64,000 nucleotides of DNA from Azospirillum brasilense (GCF_005222205.1 NZ_CP032346.1:1-64000); one strand, 5' to 3'. Positions 21,101-30,490 are shown, counted from the stretch's first letter. Numbers and translations are program-made. The notes: generated by a model not told the origin, from the letters alone.

Positions 21101-22549
21101 ATGCTCCACCGCCGCCATGCGCCGCTGTTTGCGGGCTTCGCCGCCATCACCGTGGCCCTGGCCGTTCCGGCCGGCCCCGTGGACGCGCAGGTGACCGGCG
21201 CCGCTCCACCCGCGGTGGCGGCCCCAGCCGCTCCAGGGGCAACGCCTGGGACGGCTCCCGCAACGGTTCCGGCGGCGGACCCCTTCACCGTGTCGGGCGT
21301 GAAGGTGGACGTCAGCGCCGCCAACGCCAACGCCGCCCGCGATCAGGCGATCCGCGACGCGCAGGTGAAGGCCTGGGCGGAGCTGTACAAGCGCCTTGTC
21401 CCCACCGCCAGCAGCGTGCCGCGGGTGTCGGACATCGAACTCGCCCGGCTGGTCCAGGGCTTCGAGATCGACGACGAGAAGGTGTCGGCCACGCGCTATG
21501 TGGGCAGCATCACCGTGCGCTTCCGCCCCAACCCGGTGCGCGAGACGCTGGCCGGCGGCGGCCAGCAGTATGTCGAGCCGCCGGCCCGGCCCTACGTGAT
21601 CCTGCCGGTCACCGTCGTCGACGGACGCCCCGTCCTGTGGGAGGACCGCACCGACTGGCGCGAAGCCTGGGAGGGCCGGCAGACCGGCGCCTCGCTGGTG
21701 CCGCTGGTCGTCCCGGACGGCGAACTGGCCGACATCTCCGCCATCGGCGTGAACGAGGCGCTGTCCGGCGACCCTGAGGCGCTGGCCCGCATCGCCCAGC
21801 GCTACAACGCCGGGGGCGTGGTCGTCGCCAAGACCGACCTGCCGGCGGGCGGGCTCGATCTCGGCCGTCCGCTGGCGGTCGAGGTGACCCACTACACCCC
21901 CGACGGCGCGCGGGACACGCAGACGGTCAACGTGAAGGCCGACATGGCCGACCGGGCCGGCGACTTCCTGACCCGTGCGACGACCTTCGTGTCGGCCGCC
22001 ATCGATGAATCCTACCGCCGCGACAACACCGTGGCGAGCGGGCCGGAGCAGGCGACGCTGGTGCGCGTGCCGCTGGGCAGCCTCAACGACTGGGTGGAGA
22101 CGCGCAAGCGGCTGGGCATGGTCAACGCCGTGACCCGCACCGACGTTCTGTCGATCAGCCGCTACGAGGCGCTGGTCGCGCTGACCCACCGCGGCGACGT
22201 GGAGCGGCTGCGCCAGGCGCTGGCCCGCCGCGATCTCGGCCTCGCCCGCACCGGGGCGGTCGCAGCACCAGTTCCGGTCCCCGTACCGGGCCAGCCGCTT
22301 CCGCCGGCCGCGCCCACGCCGGAATGGCAGCTTCAGGTGCTGGCGAAAGGCGCCGGGGCGTCCCAGGCGCAGCCCGCCGCCGTTTCGCCGGCGTCCGTCC
22401 CGGCGTCTCCCTCGGCCTTCTCGCCGGCCACCGCCGCGCCGTCGGCCTATCCCAGCGTGACGCCGGCCCCGGTCGGCGCGCCGCAGGCCGCGCCGGGGGC
22501 GCCGCCGCGCATTCTGGGCACGTTGCCCGCCGGCACGGCGCGCCCGTGA
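21101..22549 (+). CDS. DUF2066 exported protein
   Basis: 482 residues. A signal peptide (LFAGFAAITVALAVPAGPVDA) is followed by an Ala/Pro linker. The DUF2066 body spans about 60-375: FTVSGVKVDVSAANANAARD, QAIRDAQVKAWAELYKRLVP, RYVGSITVRFRP, RPYVILPVTVVDGRPVLWE. The rest is a low-complexity Pro/Ala/Ser tail. The body resembles periplasmic proteins with an N-terminal beta-alpha unit repeated in other export-linked families. Function unknown. It precedes a phosphotransferase, an AI-2E protein and hdaA, a group that recurs in related genomes as far as I know. Confidence 0.82.
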   Translation: MLHRRHAPLFAGFAAITVALAVPAGPVDAQVTGAAPPAVAAPAAPGATPGTAPATVPAADPFTVSGVKVDVSAANANAARDQAIRDAQVKAWAELYKRLVPTASSVPRVSDIELARLVQGFEIDDEKVSATRYVGSITVRFRPNPVRETLAGGGQQYVEPPARPYVILPVTVVDGRPVLWEDRTDWREAWEGRQTGASLVPLVVPDGELADISAIGVNEALSGDPEALARIAQRYNAGGVVVAKTDLPAGGLDLGRPLAVEVTHYTPDGARDTQTVNVKADMADRAGDFLTRATTFVSAAIDESYRRDNTVASGPEQATLVRVPLGSLNDWVETRKRLGMVNAVTRTDVLSISRYEALVALTHRGDVERLRQALARRDLGLARTGAVAAPVPVPVPGQPLPPAAPTPEWQLQVLAKGAGASQAQPAAVSPASVPASPSAFSPATAAPSAYPSVTPAPVGAPQAAPGAPPRILGTLPAGTARP

Positions 22550-22636
22550 CGGGAGAGGGCGTGACGGCGTTACAAAAGGGCCGGGCCGGCCCTTAATGGG
22601 ACGGCGGCGTAGGGGACAACGGCAGAAGGCACCGCG

Positions 22637-23197
22637 GTGAGCATTCCGAACATCATCACCTTCGGCCGCATCCTGGTGGTGCCGGTCGCCGTCTATTTCA
22701 TCCTGGCCGGGGAGCTGGGGGTCGCCTTCTGGCTGTTCGTCGGGGCGGGGGTGTCCGACGCCGTGGACGGCGCCGTGGCCCGCATGTTCCGCGCCCGCAC
22801 GGTGCTGGGCGCCTATCTCGACCCGATCGCCGACAAGGCGCTGCTGGTCAGCGTCTACGTCTCGCTGGGACACATCGGCGTGCTGCCGCTGTGGCTGGTC
22901 ATCCTGGTGGTCTTCCGCGACCTGATGATCGTCGGCGGGGTGATGCTGCTCTACACGCTGAAGGAGTCGCTGGCGATGCAGCCGCTCTACGTCAGCAAGA
23001 TCAACACGGCGGTGCAGCTCGCCCTGGCGGCGGCGGTGCTGGCCCCGGCGGGGCTGGGGCTGCCGGAGTTTCAGCTGTTCGGGCGGGAACTGGTTCCTCT
23101 GCTGATCTGGGTCTGCGCGGCGACGACGGTGCTGTCGGGGCTGGCCTATGTCTACCGCGGCGGGCTTCTGTTCAGCCGGCACGGAGGGGTGCCGTGA
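22637..23197 (+). CDS. CDP-alcohol phosphatidyltransferase
   Basis: Integral membrane enzyme of phospholipid head-group synthesis, 186 residues with about five membrane segments. The catalytic signature D-x2-D-G-x2-A-R-x8-G-x3-D-x3-D is complete: DAVDGAVARMFRA, then VLGAYLDPIADK. It is PgsA-like in length and N-terminus (SIPNIITFGRILVVP), but the acceptor alcohol is not certain. GTG start after a purine-rich tract; its stop overlaps the next start. Confidence 0.87.
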   Translation: MSIPNIITFGRILVVPVAVYFILAGELGVAFWLFVGAGVSDAVDGAVARMFRARTVLGAYLDPIADKALLVSVYVSLGHIGVLPLWLVILVVFRDLMIVGGVMLLYTLKESLAMQPLYVSKINTAVQLALAAAVLAPAGLGLPEFQLFGRELVPLLIWVCAATTVLSGLAYVYRGGLLFSRHGGVP

Positions 23198-24255
23198 CGG
23201 CGGGCAAGCAGATCCGCTTCTGGCTGATCGGGCTTGGCCTCTTCGTCCTCGCCCTGTGGCTGCTGTCGGGCATGCTGCTGCCCTTCGTGGTGGGGTTGGC
23301 GGTGGCCTATCTGCTCGATCCGGTGGTCGACCGGGTGGAGCGCTGGCGCCTGCCGCGCTGGCTGGCGACGACGCTGGTGCTGCTGTCCTTCGTCCTGGTC
23401 CTGGTGGTGATGGTCCTGCTGCTGCTGCCGCTGGTGCAGTCGCAGGTGTCCCACCTGATCGAGGTGCTGCCCAACTACGCCAACGCGGCGCGGGACCGGC
23501 TGATGCCGATGCTCGACCGGCTGGTGCACCGCCTGTCGCCGGAGGACGTGGAGCGACTGCGCGGTGCTGCCGGCAACTACGCCGGGGACGTGGTCGGCTG
23601 GGTCGGCCGGGTGCTGAAGCACATCCTGTCCGGCGGGCTCGCGCTGTTCGACGTGCTGTCGGTGATGTTCATCACGCCCATCGTCGCCTTTTACCTGATG
23701 CGCGACTGGGACATCCTGGTCGCCAAGGTGAACGGCTGGCTGCCCCTGCACCACGCCGCGACGATCCGCGAGCAGGCGCGCGAGGTCGACGAGACCCTGG
23801 CCGGATTCGTCCGCGGGCAGGCGCTGGTCTGCCTCGTGCTGGGCGTGTTCTACGCGGTGGCGCTGTCGCTGGCCGGGCTGGATTTCGGGCTGGTGATCGG
23901 GCTGATGGCGGGGCTTTTGTCCTTCATCCCCTATGTCGGCTCGCTGTTCGGATTCGTGTCGAGCACCGGGCTGGCCCTGCTGCAGTTCGACGACCCGTGG
24001 CGAATCGCCATCGTCATCGCGATCTTCCTGTTCGGGCAGGCGGTGGAGGGCAACGTCCTGACGCCGAAGCTGGTGGGCGAGAAGGTCGGGCTGCACGCGG
24101 TCTGGGTGATCTTCGCCCTGCTGGCCGGCGGGTCGCTGTTCGGTTTCGTCGGCGTCCTGCTGGCGGTTCCGGTGGCGGCGGTGATCGGGGTGCTGACACG
24201 CTTCGCATTGGGGCGCTATCTTGACAGCCCCTACTACCGCGGTACCCCTTCCTGA
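23194..24255 (+). CDS. AI-2E family transporter / PerM-like membrane protein
   Basis: 353 residues, about eight membrane segments with a large soluble loop after the third (about residues 80-150: SHLIEVLPNYANAARDRL). Family signatures PIVAFYLMRDWD, GLDFGLVIGLMAGLLSFIPYVG and EGNVLTPKLVGEKVGL are intact. Members have been proposed to export autoinducer-2 or Na+; the substrate here is open. GTG start at 23194 overlaps the preceding stop as GTGA, so translation is coupled. Confidence 0.87.
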   Translation: MTAGKQIRFWLIGLGLFVLALWLLSGMLLPFVVGLAVAYLLDPVVDRVERWRLPRWLATTLVLLSFVLVLVVMVLLLLPLVQSQVSHLIEVLPNYANAARDRLMPMLDRLVHRLSPEDVERLRGAAGNYAGDVVGWVGRVLKHILSGGLALFDVLSVMFITPIVAFYLMRDWDILVAKVNGWLPLHHAATIREQAREVDETLAGFVRGQALVCLVLGVFYAVALSLAGLDFGLVIGLMAGLLSFIPYVGSLFGFVSSTGLALLQFDDPWRIAIVIAIFLFGQAVEGNVLTPKLVGEKVGLHAVWVIFALLAGGSLFGFVGVLLAVPVAAVIGVLTRFALGRYLDSPYYRGTPS

Positions 24256-24296
24256 TGGCCTCCGCCTCATGACCCCTGTCCTATGACCGCTGCCCC

Positions 24297-25061
24297 ATGA
24301 CACTCGCGGCCCAGATCCCGCTCGACCTCGGACACCGCGCCGCCATGGGCTGCGAGGATTTCCTCGTGGCGCCCAGCAACGCCGAGGCGGTGGCGTGGCT
24401 CGACCGCTGGCCGTCCTGGCCGGCGCCGGCCCTGACGCTGTACGGGCCGGACGGTTGCGGCAAGACGCATCTGGGCCATGTCTGGCGGGCGCGCAGCCAC
24501 GCCCCCATCGCCATGGGCGAGGCGCTCGACCAGATCGATCCGCACGCCCTGCTGGCCCGCGCCAACGCCGTGGTGGTGGAGGACGCGGACCGCGTGGCCG
24601 GCGCGCCGGCGCGGGAGGAGGCGCTGTTCCACCTCTACAACCTCGCCCGCGACTCGGGTGGGCATCTGCTCCTGCTGTCGCGCCGCCCGCCGTCGCGCTG
24701 GCGGATGAAGCTGGCCGACCTGCGCTCCCGCATCAAGGCGGCCCCCGCGGTGGGGGTGGAGGCGCCGGACGACGCGCTGCTCGCCGCCGTGCTGGTCAAG
24801 CTGTTCGCCGACCGGCAGTTGCGGCCGGGCATGGACCTCATCACCTACCTGCTGACCCGGATGGAGCGGTCGCTGGAGGCGGCGGGCCGGGTGGTCGCGG
24901 CGCTTGACCGCGCGTCGCTGGCCGCGCACCGTCCCCTGACCGTGCCGCTGGCCCGCGAGGTGCTGGCCGGTCTGGAGGCCGGGAAGGGAGGAGACGAGGA
25001 TGGATCTGGGAATCGCCGGACGCCGCGCCATCGTGTGCGCAGCCAGCAAGGGACTGGGTAA
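24297..25061 (+). CDS. hdaA: DnaA-related regulatory ATPase HdaA
   Basis: 254 residues, AAA+ DnaA-like domain without the DnaA DNA-binding helix-turn-helix. The N-terminal clamp-binding motif is QIPLDLG, Walker A is GPDGCGKTH and Walker B VVVEDADR, followed by LLLLSRRPPSRW (sensor 1 region) and a C-terminal lid. HdaA binds the sliding clamp and stimulates DnaA-ATP hydrolysis to prevent re-initiation. The last 20 residues (from GGDEDGSG) overlap the following gene by 62 bases and look non-conserved; an unseen frame error there is possible. Confidence 0.85.
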   Translation: MTLAAQIPLDLGHRAAMGCEDFLVAPSNAEAVAWLDRWPSWPAPALTLYGPDGCGKTHLGHVWRARSHAPIAMGEALDQIDPHALLARANAVVVEDADRVAGAPAREEALFHLYNLARDSGGHLLLLSRRPPSRWRMKLADLRSRIKAAPAVGVEAPDDALLAAVLVKLFADRQLRPGMDLITYLLTRMERSLEAAGRVVAALDRASLAAHRPLTVPLAREVLAGLEAGKGGDEDGSGNRRTPRHRVRSQQGTG

Positions 25062-25779
25062 GGCCTGCGCCCTGGCGCTGGCGCGCGAGGGGGTGGACGT
25101 CACCATCACCGCGCGCGGCCGCGACCTGCTGGAGGCCGCCGCGGAGGAGATCCGCAAGGAGACCGGCGCCACCGTGACCACCGCCGTCGGCGACATCGCG
25201 ACGGAGGAAGGGCGCGCCGCCGCTCTGGCCGCCTGTCCGGAGCCGGACATCCTGGTCAACAACGCGGGCGGCCCGCCGCCGGGCGACTTCCGCAACTGGG
25301 AGCGCGACGACTGGGTCCGCGCCGTCGAGGCCAATATGCTGGCCCCGATCTTCCTCATCAAGGCGACGGTGGACGGCATGATCGGCCGCCGCTTCGGGCG
25401 GATCGTCAACGTCACCTCGGCGGCGGTGAAGGCGCCGATCCCGATCCTCGGCCTGTCCAACGGGGCGCGGGCGGGGTTGACCGGCTTCGTCGCCGGGCTG
25501 TCGCGCCAGACCGTGCGCCACAACGTGACGATCAACAACCTGCTGCCCGGCCCCTTCGAGACCGACCGCCTGCGCACCACCATGGAGGGCGGGGCCAAGG
25601 CCAACAACCGCAGCCTGGACGAGGAGATGGACCTCCGCCGCGCCGACAACCCGTCCGGCCGCTTCGGCGATCCGGCGGAGTTCGGTGCGGCCTGCGCCTT
25701 CCTCTGCTCCGCCCACGCCGGCTTCATGACCGGGCAGAACGTCCTTCTGGACGGCGGCGCCTACGCGGGGACGCTGTAG
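25000..25779 (+). CDS. SDR-family oxidoreductase with altered catalytic Tyr/Lys
   Basis: 259 residues with cofactor motif VCAASKGLGKACALAL and VNNAGGPPPG. Ser140 is in place (VNVTSAAV), but the positions of the catalytic Tyr and Lys (153 and 157) read Ser and Arg in LGLSNGARAGLTGF. I know a subgroup of FabG-like proteins with SNxARA at this site, so this is probably a subfamily trait rather than damage. ATG 25000 follows GGGAGGAGACGAGG. Substrate unknown; activity uncertain. Confidence 0.85.
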   Translation: MDLGIAGRRAIVCAASKGLGKACALALAREGVDVTITARGRDLLEAAAEEIRKETGATVTTAVGDIATEEGRAAALAACPEPDILVNNAGGPPPGDFRNWERDDWVRAVEANMLAPIFLIKATVDGMIGRRFGRIVNVTSAAVKAPIPILGLSNGARAGLTGFVAGLSRQTVRHNVTINNLLPGPFETDRLRTTMEGGAKANNRSLDEEMDLRRADNPSGRFGDPAEFGAACAFLCSAHAGFMTGQNVLLDGGAYAGTL

Positions 25780-25801
25780 GCGGCTGGGCGAGGCCTCCGA
25801 T

Positions 25802-25846
25802 AGGTCCTGTCTGACCGCGCCGTTCCAGGGTCGTCAGACAGGACCT
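25802..25846. terminator. perfect 14-bp inverted repeat between convergent genes
   Basis: aggtcctgtctgac (25802-25815) and its exact complement (25833-25846) flank a 17-base loop, between the ends of the SDR and azoR genes. No T tract follows, so a terminator role is likely but not certain. It also marks the edge of the compositionally different azoR-lysR segment. Confidence 0.55.
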
Positions 25847-25859
25847 GGCAAAGCGCACG

Positions 25860-26459
25860 CTACAAATCGCAACACGGATCGAGGACCGATAGGGCCTCGA
25901 ACGCTGCCCGCTTGCCGCTTTCCCTGTGCGCTTCGCTGATGGCAAGACCTTCCGCGACGATCACATCAAGCCTCGTCACGCCGATGAACGCGAACATCGA
26001 CCGAAGGTAGGCTTCGGCGTGTTCGGACGAGGCCAGGGACATGCCCTCTCGATATTGACCGCCCCGCGCCACGGCAAGGATCACCCGCTTGTCATGCGCC
26101 AATCCTTCCGAGCCGTTCTCCGTGTAGCGGAACGTCTTCCCCGCGACGACGATCCGGTCGATCCAAGTCCTGAGCTGGCTGGAAATGGTCAGGTTGTAGA
26201 GCGCGACGCCGATGACGATGACATCGGCGTTGATGAACTCGTCCAGAAGCTTTTCACCAAACGCGATGTCCTCCATCACGGCCGGGGAGACCGCCAGATG
26301 ATCGCCGGTCAGATGTGGAACGGGAACAGCGACCAGATCACGATAGACGATGTCAATCGCCGGATTGTGTTCCTTCAATCGTTGGACGGTGGCTTTGGAC
26401 AGCATGCGGCTTATGGATTGCTCACCGAGAATACTGGAGTCGATATGAAGCAGTTTCAT
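25860..26459 (-). CDS. azoR: FMN-dependent NADH-azoreductase
   Basis: 199-residue flavodoxin-fold quinone/azo reductase. FMN-binding signatures: N-terminal LLHIDSSILGEQSISR, VIVIGVALYNLTISSQLRTW with the WIDR that follows, and VARGGQYREG. AzoR enzymes reduce azo dyes and quinones in the cytosol, mainly against thiol-reactive stress. It sits 41 bases downstream of a transporter gene on the same strand, with a divergent lysR beyond; the two are probably the LysR targets. GC content and codon choice are lower and looser than in the flanking genes. Confidence 0.92.
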   Translation of the reverse strand: MKLLHIDSSILGEQSISRMLSKATVQRLKEHNPAIDIVYRDLVAVPVPHLTGDHLAVSPAVMEDIAFGEKLLDEFINADVIVIGVALYNLTISSQLRTWIDRIVVAGKTFRYTENGSEGLAHDKRVILAVARGGQYREGMSLASSEHAEAYLRSMFAFIGVTRLDVIVAEGLAISEAHRESGKRAAFEALSVLDPCCDL

Positions 26460-26500
26460 GGGTGATCTTTCTTTAAGAGGTCGGCGAGAGCGTCGTGCTG

Positions 26501-26983
26501 TCATGAACCGGCGGGCGGCTTCGTGCCGAGAGCCTGCAACTGCATCACGATCAGCCCGAGAAAAATCAGGCCAAGACCGGCAAGACGGGACAACGAGACG
26601 GGCTTTCGAGGGAGGCCGACAAGACCCCATTGGTCGATGATGATCGACGCCAGCATTTGTCCGGCGATGGCCGCCGTGATGAAGCCGGCGGCTCCGAGTT
26701 TCGGCGCCAGCATGAGCGCGCCGGTGATATAGGCGACGCCGACAACACCGCCGATCCATATCCAGCGGGGGGCTTGCGCCAGATTCGAGAAGGTTGGCGC
26801 CTCCACCCTCGCCAACGCCATGACCGGCAGGATGCAGGCGAAGCTGACGCACAGGGATACGACCGTTCCCCACAGGGGATGACCGAGTGTCCGTCCCAGG
26901 ACGGCGTTGGCCCCGGCCTGAAACGGTACGACCGCACCGGAGACGATCGCGGCGGAGATAAGAATCAGCGCATTGGTTTGCAT
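26501..26983 (-). CDS. YdcZ/DMT-type small membrane transporter
   Basis: 160 residues, five membrane helices, matching the DUF606/YdcZ half-size members of the drug/metabolite transporter superfamily (GAVVPFQAGANAVLGRTLG, WIWIGGVVGVAYITGALML, AAIAGQMLASIIIDQWGLVG). Cargo unknown. ATG 26983 follows GGAGG; the open frame extends 14 codons further without support. Confidence 0.85.
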   Translation of the reverse strand: MQTNALILISAAIVSGAVVPFQAGANAVLGRTLGHPLWGTVVSLCVSFACILPVMALARVEAPTFSNLAQAPRWIWIGGVVGVAYITGALMLAPKLGAAGFITAAIAGQMLASIIIDQWGLVGLPRKPVSLSRLAGLGLIFLGLIVMQLQALGTKPPAGS

Positions 26984-27036
26984 GGTTGAGCCTCCATGCA
27001 TCACCAGATGCTGCATTCGCTTCATGGATGGAAATT

Positions 27037-27052
27037 CTGATATAATATCTTA
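27037..27052. promoter_or_regulatory. candidate LysR operator and -10 element
   Basis: An 11-bp palindrome gatat-a-atatc (27039-27049) sits in an A/T-rich stretch between the divergent transporter and lysR genes. TATAAT (27041-27046) inside it could serve as -10. The surrounding T-N11-A arrangement fits LysR-type binding. The lysR start is only ten bases downstream. Confidence 0.5.
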
Positions 27053-27055
27053 CAC

Positions 27056-27970
27056 ATGCATGACATGAATACCCTTCGTGGCGTCGACCTCAACCTGCTG
27101 GTGATCCTCGATGCTCTGCTGGCCGAGCGGCATGTGTCGCGCACGGCATGCCGATTGAACATGAGTCAGCCAGCGGTCAGCCATGCGCTCGGGCGTCTGC
27201 GGCATCTGTTCGATGACCCCCTGTTGATACGCCGCGACGGGCAACTGGTTCTGAGCGCAAGGGCGCTTGAAATTGCTCCGGCGCTGACCGAAGCCTTGCG
27301 ACAGGTGCGGGAGGTTCTAGGACCGGGCGGCTTCGACCCGGCCAAGGAAAAACGAACGTTTCGCCTTGCAATGTCGGATTACGGCTCGGCTGTCGTCCTC
27401 CCCGGCCTGCTGAAGATGCTGCGCCTCGAAGCACCGGGGATCGACGTCGTGATAACCCAATCGAACCGGGAAGCGATGCTTCGGCAGGTGTTGGACGGGA
27501 ACTGCGATCTGGCAATTGGCGTGTTTCCCGATCGTCCCGAACGGATCGAATCAGAGCAGCTTTTCGCCGAGCGCTTCGCTTGCCTTGCGGACCGGGGGAG
27601 TTTGGGGGGGCATGGCCGTCTGGATATTGACGCCTATCTTGCCCGGCCACACGTGCTCGTGGCGATGAAGGACCAAGCAAGCACCGAAATCGATGCGGCC
27701 TTGCGCGCGATCGGCCACGCGCGCCGCATCGCTGTCACGCTGCCGCATTGGGGAAATGCGCCACGGTTGATCCAAGGGACAGATCTTGTTCTGACCGTGG
27801 CCCGGAAAGCCCTCGCGCTCCATGAGCATGACCCGGCCGTCGTCGTCTTCGAGCCGCCGTTTTCGATACCGCCATTTCCCTTTGTCCAGGTTTGGCATGA
27901 ACGGCGGGGCGGCGACCCCGCGCACCTGTGGCTGCGCAACGCGGTCGCGGGCGTCTCGATGGCCGTGTAA
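27056..27970 (+). CDS. LysR-family transcriptional regulator
   Basis: 304 residues. The N-terminal winged helix (LRGVDLNLLVILDALLAERH, VSRTACRLNMSQPAVSHALG) precedes the effector-binding domain (FRLAMSDYGSAVVLPGLLKM, GNCDLAIGVFPD). Divergent from the transporter-azoR pair, the usual position for a self-regulated LysR activator of that operon. Inducer unknown; quinone or electrophile response would fit azoR. Composition differs from the core genes around it. Confidence 0.92.
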   Translation: MHDMNTLRGVDLNLLVILDALLAERHVSRTACRLNMSQPAVSHALGRLRHLFDDPLLIRRDGQLVLSARALEIAPALTEALRQVREVLGPGGFDPAKEKRTFRLAMSDYGSAVVLPGLLKMLRLEAPGIDVVITQSNREAMLRQVLDGNCDLAIGVFPDRPERIESEQLFAERFACLADRGSLGGHGRLDIDAYLARPHVLVAMKDQASTEIDAALRAIGHARRIAVTLPHWGNAPRLIQGTDLVLTVARKALALHEHDPAVVVFEPPFSIPPFPFVQVWHERRGGDPAHLWLRNAVAGVSMAV

Positions 27971-28025
27971 GTGACCGTCATCCAGGGGTGGTGCTGTCCA
28001 CGCATGTCTGCGAAGCGGCGGCAGT

Positions 28026-28051
28026 CCCCTCCACCTCGAAGAGGGGGAGGG
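28026..28051. repeat. short GC-rich inverted repeat between lysR and the CHAD gene
   Basis: cccctccacctcgaagagggggaggg forms a small hairpin-like repeat in the convergent gap. It resembles the inner arms of the elements at 11755 and 51635 and may be a remnant of the same family. Confidence 0.35.
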
Positions 28052-28071
28052 TTAAGGAGGGGGCAACACCC

Positions 28072-29681
28072 TCACCAGAACACCGGCCCGTCGCGGAAGG
28101 CCTTCCACAGCCCCGGCAGCGCCTTGCGGCGCTTGTCGGCCTGCTTTGTGAGCCAGCGGGCGGTCGCGTCGGCGGCCGGCCGCTGCTCTGGCCGGTCCGC
28201 CGACAGGCCGCGCAGGCGATCGCCGGCCACCGCGGCGTCGTGCTCGGCGTCCAGTGCGGCCAGCAGGGCGTCGAGCGCGGCGATGAAGGGCACCGTTGCC
28301 GTTTCAGCGTAGAGGCCGCGGAAGAACTCCGCCGTGTGGCGCAGCTTGCGCAGGCGGCGGCGCAGCCGGTCGCGCGTCGCGGCGTCGGCGGCGTCCAGGT
28401 CGCGTCCCGCCTTCAACGCCCCCGCCTTCAATGCCTTGGCGTGCTGGGCGGCCAGCCAAGGACCCGACAGCTCGGCCATCGGGCGGTCGAGCTGGGCGCG
28501 GACCTCCGGCGCGGCGCCGGACTGCCACGCCCCGTCCTCCAGCCAGGTGCCGAGCGCCAGGATCAGACCGGTGCAGCGTGGCGACTGGATCGCCTCGACG
28601 GCTGCCAACGCCGGTCCGCGCCGGGCTTCCCGAACCGCGGCGGTCAGCGCGGCGATTGCGTCGGCGGGGGCCTTCTCCGTCGCCGCGAAGGGCGCGATCC
28701 CATGGGACAGCAGCACGTCCCAATCGCGCGCCGGGCCGAGCTGGCGGGAGAACCAGCGGATGTCGTTCCCGGCGCGGCAGGCGTCCGGCACCCCGGCCAG
28801 GGGGCGGAACAGGCGGATGGCGGTGCGCAGGCGGCGCAGCGCGACGCGCATCTGGTGCAGCCCCTCCACGTCGCCGCCGGCCAGCGCGCAGGCCTCGTTG
28901 GCGAGCAGCAGGCGCAGACCGTGCCGCACGATGTGGCGGTAGGCCTCGGCCACCGTGGTAACCGGGGTCAGGCCCAGCGGTTCCGGCAGGACAGGGGCGG
29001 GCAGGCGGCCGGTGACGAGGCGGTCGCCGATCTCGGCCTTGCTTTCCGTCCCGATGCGCACCGGCACGCGGCGCTGGAGCGCCAGCGCGAGGTCGAACAG
29101 ACGGCCGATGCGGCCCGATTTCAGCTCAAGCTCGACCTCGCTGATCCGGGCGCAGGCGTTGCCGGCGGTGATCTGGCCCTCGTCCACCGCCACCTCGATG
29201 GAGGTCAGGGCGTCCGGGCGGACGAGCAGGGTGGTGCGCTGGAACTCCGTCGTGAACTGCGGAACCAGCGCCGCCCGCGCGTCCTCCGGCACCAGGGCGG
29301 CGACACCCTCGGCGTCGAGGGGAGACATGTCGGGGGCGGCCGTGGGGATGGTCCAGTCCCACTTCTTGCGGATGGCCACGGCGGCCGAATCGCCGGGGGT
29401 GGCGGCGTTGATGGTCTTCAGCGTCTGGACGAAGCGGTCGCCGTCCTGCCGCACCCGCAGGGCCACGCCCCCAGGAACAGGCGGCGGTCCGGCGTGTCGT
29501 AATAGACGGTGCGAAGGTTGCGGACGGTCGGCGCGCCCTCCGCCTTCTCCTTCAGGGCGGGCAGGTCCGCAACGCGGGGCAGATCGCGCGGGTCGAGATG
29601 GAGCTTCATCTCCACCTCACGCACGGCGGACACCGCCGTGGGTGCACCCTGAGGCGCAGTGTTCTGGGGCGCGGAGGACAC
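28072..29681 (-). pseudogene. CYTH-CHAD domain protein with one apparent base deletion
   Basis: An N-terminal CYTH domain has the ExExK metal/triphosphate motif (EVEMK) and YYDTPDRRLFL. The frame then breaks near 29472, in a GGGG run. The rest continues in another frame: ALRVRQDGDRFVQTLK, GRIGRLFDLALAL, then a CHAD domain with conserved His and Arg (VEGLHQMRVALRRLRTAIRLF, GPARDWDVLL, LRRRLRKLRHTAEFF). One restored G gives about 536 residues. CYTH domains hydrolyse or bind triphosphates and CHAD helices bind polyphosphate. Placement beside ppk1 and ppx supports a polyphosphate role. GTG start at 29681 after AGGAG. Confidence 0.87.
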
Positions 29682-29752
29682 GGGGGGCGACTCCTGCTCG
29701 GTTCCGGGCCTGCTCTGTTAAGGGTTGAAATACCCCATTTGGCAAAAGGGCG

Positions 29753-30271
29753 TTAAGAGAGTTTGCGCGGCAGGATGAAATCGGCCAGTCGTCCCGCCCC
29801 GCTGTCCAGGTCGGCCCAGCGGGCCGCTTCGAACAGAATGACGGCGCAGGCGCCGGTCGGGAACTTCTCCGCCAGCGCGTCCCGATGCCGCGCCTCGCCG
29901 CTGCCGGTCAACTCGCGGGCGAGGTCGTGGAGGTCCGGGTTGTGGGCGACCAGCATCAGCGACGACACGGAGTCGGGCGCGTCGCGCAGCCGTTCCAGAA
30001 GGACGCGCGCGCCGCACAGGTAGAGGCCGCGCTCGCGCTCGACGGGGATGTCCGGCGCGTCCATCACCTCCAGCAGGCGGTCGGCGGTGTCCGCCGCGCG
30101 CCGCGCGGTGGAGCACAGCACCAGCCCGATGCGCGCCCCGCGGTCCTTCAGTTCGTGGCCGACCAGCCGGGCCGCCTTCTTCCCCCGCGGCGCCAGCGGG
30201 CGGTCGTGGTCGTCCAGGGAGGGGTCGTCCCACGCGGACTTGCCGTGGCGCATGAGATACAGGGTCTTCAT
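29753..30271 (-). CDS. sixA: SixA-like histidine phosphatase
   Basis: 172-residue histidine phosphatase with the RHG motif (LYLMRHGKSAWDD), second-site His (LMLVAHNPDLHDL) and no signal peptide. SixA proteins remove phosphate from phosphohistidine in phosphotransfer proteins; a role on polyphosphate or another small phosphate is also possible given the neighbours. The start at ATG 30271 follows a purine tract. Divergent from ppk1. Confidence 0.85.
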   Translation of the reverse strand: MKTLYLMRHGKSAWDDPSLDDHDRPLAPRGKKAARLVGHELKDRGARIGLVLCSTARRAADTADRLLEVMDAPDIPVERERGLYLCGARVLLERLRDAPDSVSSLMLVAHNPDLHDLARELTGSGEARHRDALAEKFPTGACAVILFEAARWADLDSGAGRLADFILPRKLS

Positions 30272-30490
30272 CGAGGCTGTCCCTTCCTGTCCGAATCGCG
30301 TGGTCCGGCGGGATGCGCCGGGGGTGCGACTGTTTTCGCAGCGGTATTATCGTGACGGCAGTATTATGCTGTCTGACCCAAAACCGTAACGTAGTTGGGG
30401 TAGGTTGCTTGGCCCGCCGACCGCGGCGGGGCGGTCCGGACCGACCGGACTGTAGCGGCACCACCCATCACGCAAAAGCCCGAGGCTGCT

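Noticed and set aside
30330..30400. Pho box upstream of ppk1
   Set aside because: ttatcgtgacgg and ttatgctgtctg look like a loose direct repeat, but no pair of CTGTCAT-like units at 11-base spacing is present.
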